Assembly: GCA_963702765.1 (NCBI GenBank)
Contig: CAVPEB010000036.1
Location: forward strand, 62,001-126,000
Length of the DNA stretch: 64,000 nucleotides
Source of the DNA: DATMNR01 sp963702765
GTDB taxonomy: Bacteria; Chloroflexota; Ktedonobacteria; Ktedonobacterales; Ktedonobacteraceae
Direction: 5' to 3'
Part shown: positions 61,679-64,000 of the stretch, piece after piece
Position numbering within the stretch: the first letter of the stretch is position 1
Layout: each line of letters starts with the position of its first letter
The notes under the pieces: model-generated
Database searches by the model: none
What the model saw: the letters and a program-made list of their open reading frames with translations, nothing else
What the model was told of the DNA's origin: nothing
Made by a program: the position numbers and the translations under genes

Positions 61679-61716
61679 AAAGGAGTGAGCAGGTGTCTTG
61701 CCTGTTCACTCCTTTT
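61679..61716 (+). terminator. Terminator of the ATP synthase operon
   Basis: AAAGGAGTGAGCAGG pairs with CCTGTTCACTCCTTTT, one mismatch, with a loop of seven bases. The stem ends in a T run. It lies 28 bp after atpC. Confidence 0.8.
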
Positions 61717-61772
61717 GATTCTATCCAGGGCTATGATAGATCAGCATGTCCTTTTCAGGCTCTCTCGCGTGG

Positions 61773-61778
61773 TACAAT
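61773..61778 (+). promoter_or_regulatory. Extended -10 promoter of gpmI
   Basis: TACAAT at 61773-61778 has TGG just before it as an extended -10. No good -35 box is seen 17 bp upstream. Transcription would begin about 50 bp before gpmI, after the ATP synthase terminator. Confidence 0.5.
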
Positions 61779-61835
61779 GAAAGCTGAGAAAATGTATTTA
61801 CATTGATCAATTACAGTTCGGAGCGATGATATATT

Positions 61836-63419
61836 ATGAGTTCAACACATGCTGGACGACCTCGTCCATTCGTGCTAATCGTAATGGATGGTTGGGGCAT
61901 CAACCCGCGCAAAGAGGGTAATACGATTACCTTGGCGCGAACACCCAACCTGGACAAACTGGCAAAGAACTGGCCGCATACGGCAGTAAGAACATCCGGT
62001 GATGCCGTAGGATTGCCTGAAGGCCAGATGGGAAACTCAGAAGTCGGACACCAGAATATCGGTGCAGGCAAGCGCGTACTGCAAGATTATTCTCGTGTGA
62101 ATGAGTCAATCAAAGATGGTTCGTTTTTCCAAAATCCGGCACTGCTCAAGGCAATTGAGCATGTCAAGAAAAATGGGTCACGTCTCCATATTTGCGGTCT
62201 TCTAGGCAACGGAGGCGTACACGCCCACGAGACACACCTGGAAGCGCTGCTAGGCCTGGCAAACATGCATGACATCGAACATGTATACATTCATAGCTTT
62301 ACTGATGGACGTGATACTTCGCCTACGGGAGGCGTTGAATTCATGCGCTACCTACAGGCTCGCGCACAAGAGATCGGTGGAAAACACGCGGCAAAAGTAG
62401 CGACTATCAGTGGCCGCTACTATGCAATGGATCGTGATAATCGTTGGGATCGCATAGCGCTAGCATATTTCGCCATGACTCGCGCAGAGGGGATACGAGC
62501 AACTTCGGCAACTGGCGCAATTGAGCAATCATATGAACAAGGCGTCACTGACGAATTTATTATACCCACAGTAGTTATGGATGATCAGCAACCTGTCGCA
62601 GTTGTGAAAGCAGGCGATGCATTAATCCACTATAATTTCCGTCCCGACCGCGCACGCGAACTGACAAAGGCCTTTGTATTAAACGAGCTTCCACCGCAGG
62701 CACATGAAAAATTTGACAGGGGACCACGTTTAGAAAACTTACAGTACGTTATGATGACAGCCTATGAAGCGGGGTTGGATGCGCCTGTGGCTTTCCGTGC
62801 TGACGAGGTTGAGATGCCAATAGCAAGGGTGATCTCCGAGCAGGGTTTACGGCAGTTCCACACAGCCGAGACTGAAAAGTATGCGCATGTCACCTATTTT
62901 ATCAACGGCCGAAGAGAGACGCCTTTTCCGGGTGAGGATCGCTTTCTGGTGCCATCGCCAAAGGTTCCAACGTATGACTTGCAGCCAGAAATGAGTGCCG
63001 CAGGCGTAACCAGCACCGCTATAGAACACATTCGCAGTGGTGATTATGATTTCATCGTCATGAATTATGCAAACGCCGATATGGTTGGGCATACGGGTGT
63101 AATAGAGGCGGCGATTAAGGCGGTGGAGACCGTCGATACAGGAGTTGGGCAGGTAGTGGAGGCAACACTTGCAGTAGGTGGTGGACTTCTGATTACTGCC
63201 GACCATGGCAACGCGGAACAGTTGATTGATTATGAAACGGGAAAGCCATTCACCGCGCACACGACGTTCCCTGTACCGCTCTATCTGGTTGTGCCACAAA
63301 TGGCACAGGTACGACTGCGCAACGATGGCATTCTAGCCGACGTAGCCCCCACTATCCTGGACGTGTTAGGTATACCAAAGCCCAAGGATATGACAGGGCG
63401 AACGCTGATAGAACATTAA
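61836..63419 (+). CDS. gpmI: 2,3-bisphosphoglycerate-independent phosphoglycerate mutase
   Basis: The 527-residue enzyme interconverts 3- and 2-phosphoglycerate in glycolysis. Asp18 in MDGWG and the catalytic Ser68 in MGNSEVGHQNIGAG bind manganese or carry the phosphate. SFTDGRDTSPTGG, GRYYAMDRDNRWDR and TADHGNAEQ complete the active site. It is a separate unit after the ATP synthase operon. Confidence 0.96.
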   Translation: MSSTHAGRPRPFVLIVMDGWGINPRKEGNTITLARTPNLDKLAKNWPHTAVRTSGDAVGLPEGQMGNSEVGHQNIGAGKRVLQDYSRVNESIKDGSFFQNPALLKAIEHVKKNGSRLHICGLLGNGGVHAHETHLEALLGLANMHDIEHVYIHSFTDGRDTSPTGGVEFMRYLQARAQEIGGKHAAKVATISGRYYAMDRDNRWDRIALAYFAMTRAEGIRATSATGAIEQSYEQGVTDEFIIPTVVMDDQQPVAVVKAGDALIHYNFRPDRARELTKAFVLNELPPQAHEKFDRGPRLENLQYVMMTAYEAGLDAPVAFRADEVEMPIARVISEQGLRQFHTAETEKYAHVTYFINGRRETPFPGEDRFLVPSPKVPTYDLQPEMSAAGVTSTAIEHIRSGDYDFIVMNYANADMVGHTGVIEAAIKAVETVDTGVGQVVEATLAVGGGLLITADHGNAEQLIDYETGKPFTAHTTFPVPLYLVVPQMAQVRLRNDGILADVAPTILDVLGIPKPKDMTGRTLIEH

Positions 63420-63450
63420 CGATCAAATATAGATTCCTTCCATCAAAAAG

Positions 63451-63510
63451 AGAAACAGTTATCCACATATCGAGCTGGATTTGTGGATAACTGTTTCTAG
63501 TTGTGGATAA
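63451..63510. promoter_or_regulatory. Hairpin with three perfect DnaA boxes
   Basis: A 17-bp stem (63451-63467 with 63482-63498, 14-base loop) lies between convergent genes and can end transcription. Each arm contains the nine-base DnaA box TTATCCACA (63459-63467 on the plus strand, 63482-63490 on the minus strand). A third box stands at 63502-63510 on the minus strand, inside the end of the monooxygenase gene. Three perfect boxes in 52 bp are unlikely by chance, although two are tied by the stem. Confidence 0.6.
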
Positions 63511-64000
63511 GGTCTGTAAGGTGTTTGTAAAATGTTGAGGTGAAAGCGTTCGCACTTTCTGCTTTGAAAACTCCATAGATATAGCGATCAGGGCGTACCA
63601 GAATAAAGAGGTCGCGCTGGTTCAGAGGAAAACCTTCGATCTGATTTTCAATTGAAACAAAACGTACGCCGAGTCGTTGCCAGGTATCTGCATCTAAGGA
63701 AGAAAAGGCATCTTCAGACTTATGACCGAGACGCAGGAGAGCGAAGTCGTGACCAAGTACATTGTCAAGGAGCGTCGTCTTGTCCTGAGATATCTTTATT
63801 TGCGGCTGGGGAAGCATCATTCCAGCTAAGGTCTTACTTGCTTTTGAGCTATCAGCCAGCAGAAAGCCCTTTTTATAGCGCGGTTGCGGTTTAATATTAG
63901 CTTCTGAGAGATACTTTCGAATTGGGGGTAGTGTGTTCACAATGAAAAAAATACTATCGCGCAGGAAAGCGACGGCCTTAGATGTAGGCATAACAATTGT
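63497..64000 (-). CDS. FAD-dependent monooxygenase (PheA/TfdB type), C-terminal part
   Basis: The reading frame runs off the end of the window, so only the C-terminal 167 or so residues are seen. VAFLRDSIFFIVNTLPPIRK is the helical end of the substrate domain, and a thioredoxin-like domain follows with LLDNVLGHDFALLRLG and the final LFILVRPDRYIYGVF. Whole proteins hydroxylate aromatic rings with FAD and NADPH. The stop codon at 63497 is part of the hairpin. The N-terminal FAD-binding domain is outside the window. Confidence 0.8.
   Translation of the reverse strand, partial: TIVMPTSKAVAFLRDSIFFIVNTLPPIRKYLSEANIKPQPRYKKGFLLADSSKASKTLAGMMLPQPQIKISQDKTTLLDNVLGHDFALLRLGHKSEDAFSSLDADTWQRLGVRFVSIENQIEGFPLNQRDLFILVRPDRYIYGVFKAESANAFTSTFYKHLTDLIHN

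Overview
The window looks like a chromosomal segment of a Chloroflexota bacterium, most likely of the Ktedonobacteria or a close relative. This is an inference. It rests on the gene mix: a DUF3090 protein, HspR control of chaperones, many zinc-ribbon signalling proteins, a hybrid DnaJ, FakA next to Asp23 and a ScpA-type condensin. Moderate GC content and rich intergenic repeats fit as well. No tRNA, rRNA or CRISPR array was seen.

Layout. 1-1067: the broken 3' part of hypE, abutting a truncated alpha/beta hydrolase. 1096-5166 (minus): a PfkB kinase and the conserved rpmH-rnpA-yidD-yidC-jag cluster, with a consensus promoter before rpmH. 5269-12124 (minus): a phospho-signalling operon of PP2C, Ser/Thr kinase-TPR, zinc-ribbon/PP2C, VWA and FHA proteins. 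12329-14355 (minus): grpE-dnaJ-hspR, with an HspR-type (HAIR) operator lying on the promoter. 14458-14740: two small inverted-repeat elements. 14831-22978 (minus): scpA, a broken HD gene, an M50 protease, an MBL-fold hydrolase, hflX, cvpA, a broken pmbA and tldD.

23184-26441 (plus): a NACHT NTPase with C-terminal HEAT repeats, whose repeat array is interrupted by several small indels. 26512-34846: YceI, a histidine kinase and response regulator, a glycosyltransferase remnant, a DUF5666 protein, an HtrA-like protease and an ApbE/ferric-reductase-like redox operon. 34968-44532 (minus): a surface polysaccharide locus with a flippase-like protein, epimerase, DUF362-ferredoxin, two glycosyltransferases and a glycoside hydrolase. 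44533-45980: a long non-coding or decayed stretch. 45981-49470: a 2-hydroxyacid dehydrogenase, DUF3090 and small hypothetical genes. 49507-54184: FakB (DegV), FakA, Asp23, rpmB and rlmN. 54329-61650 (plus): the complete F1Fo ATP synthase operon. 61836-63419: gpmI. The window ends inside an FAD monooxygenase gene.

Several genes (hypE, the zinc-ribbon/PP2C gene, the HD gene, pmbA at two places, the NACHT HEAT array and the glycosyltransferase remnant) carry small frameshifts. Their number suggests consensus errors in at least some cases. The glycosyltransferase and hydrolase remnants are also truncated, so they are true decay. The best candidates for a second look are the expanded kinase/phosphatase/VWA/FHA module, the HAIR operator, the NACHT-HEAT protein, the ApbE redox operon with its shared palindromic motif, and three perfect DnaA boxes after gpmI.
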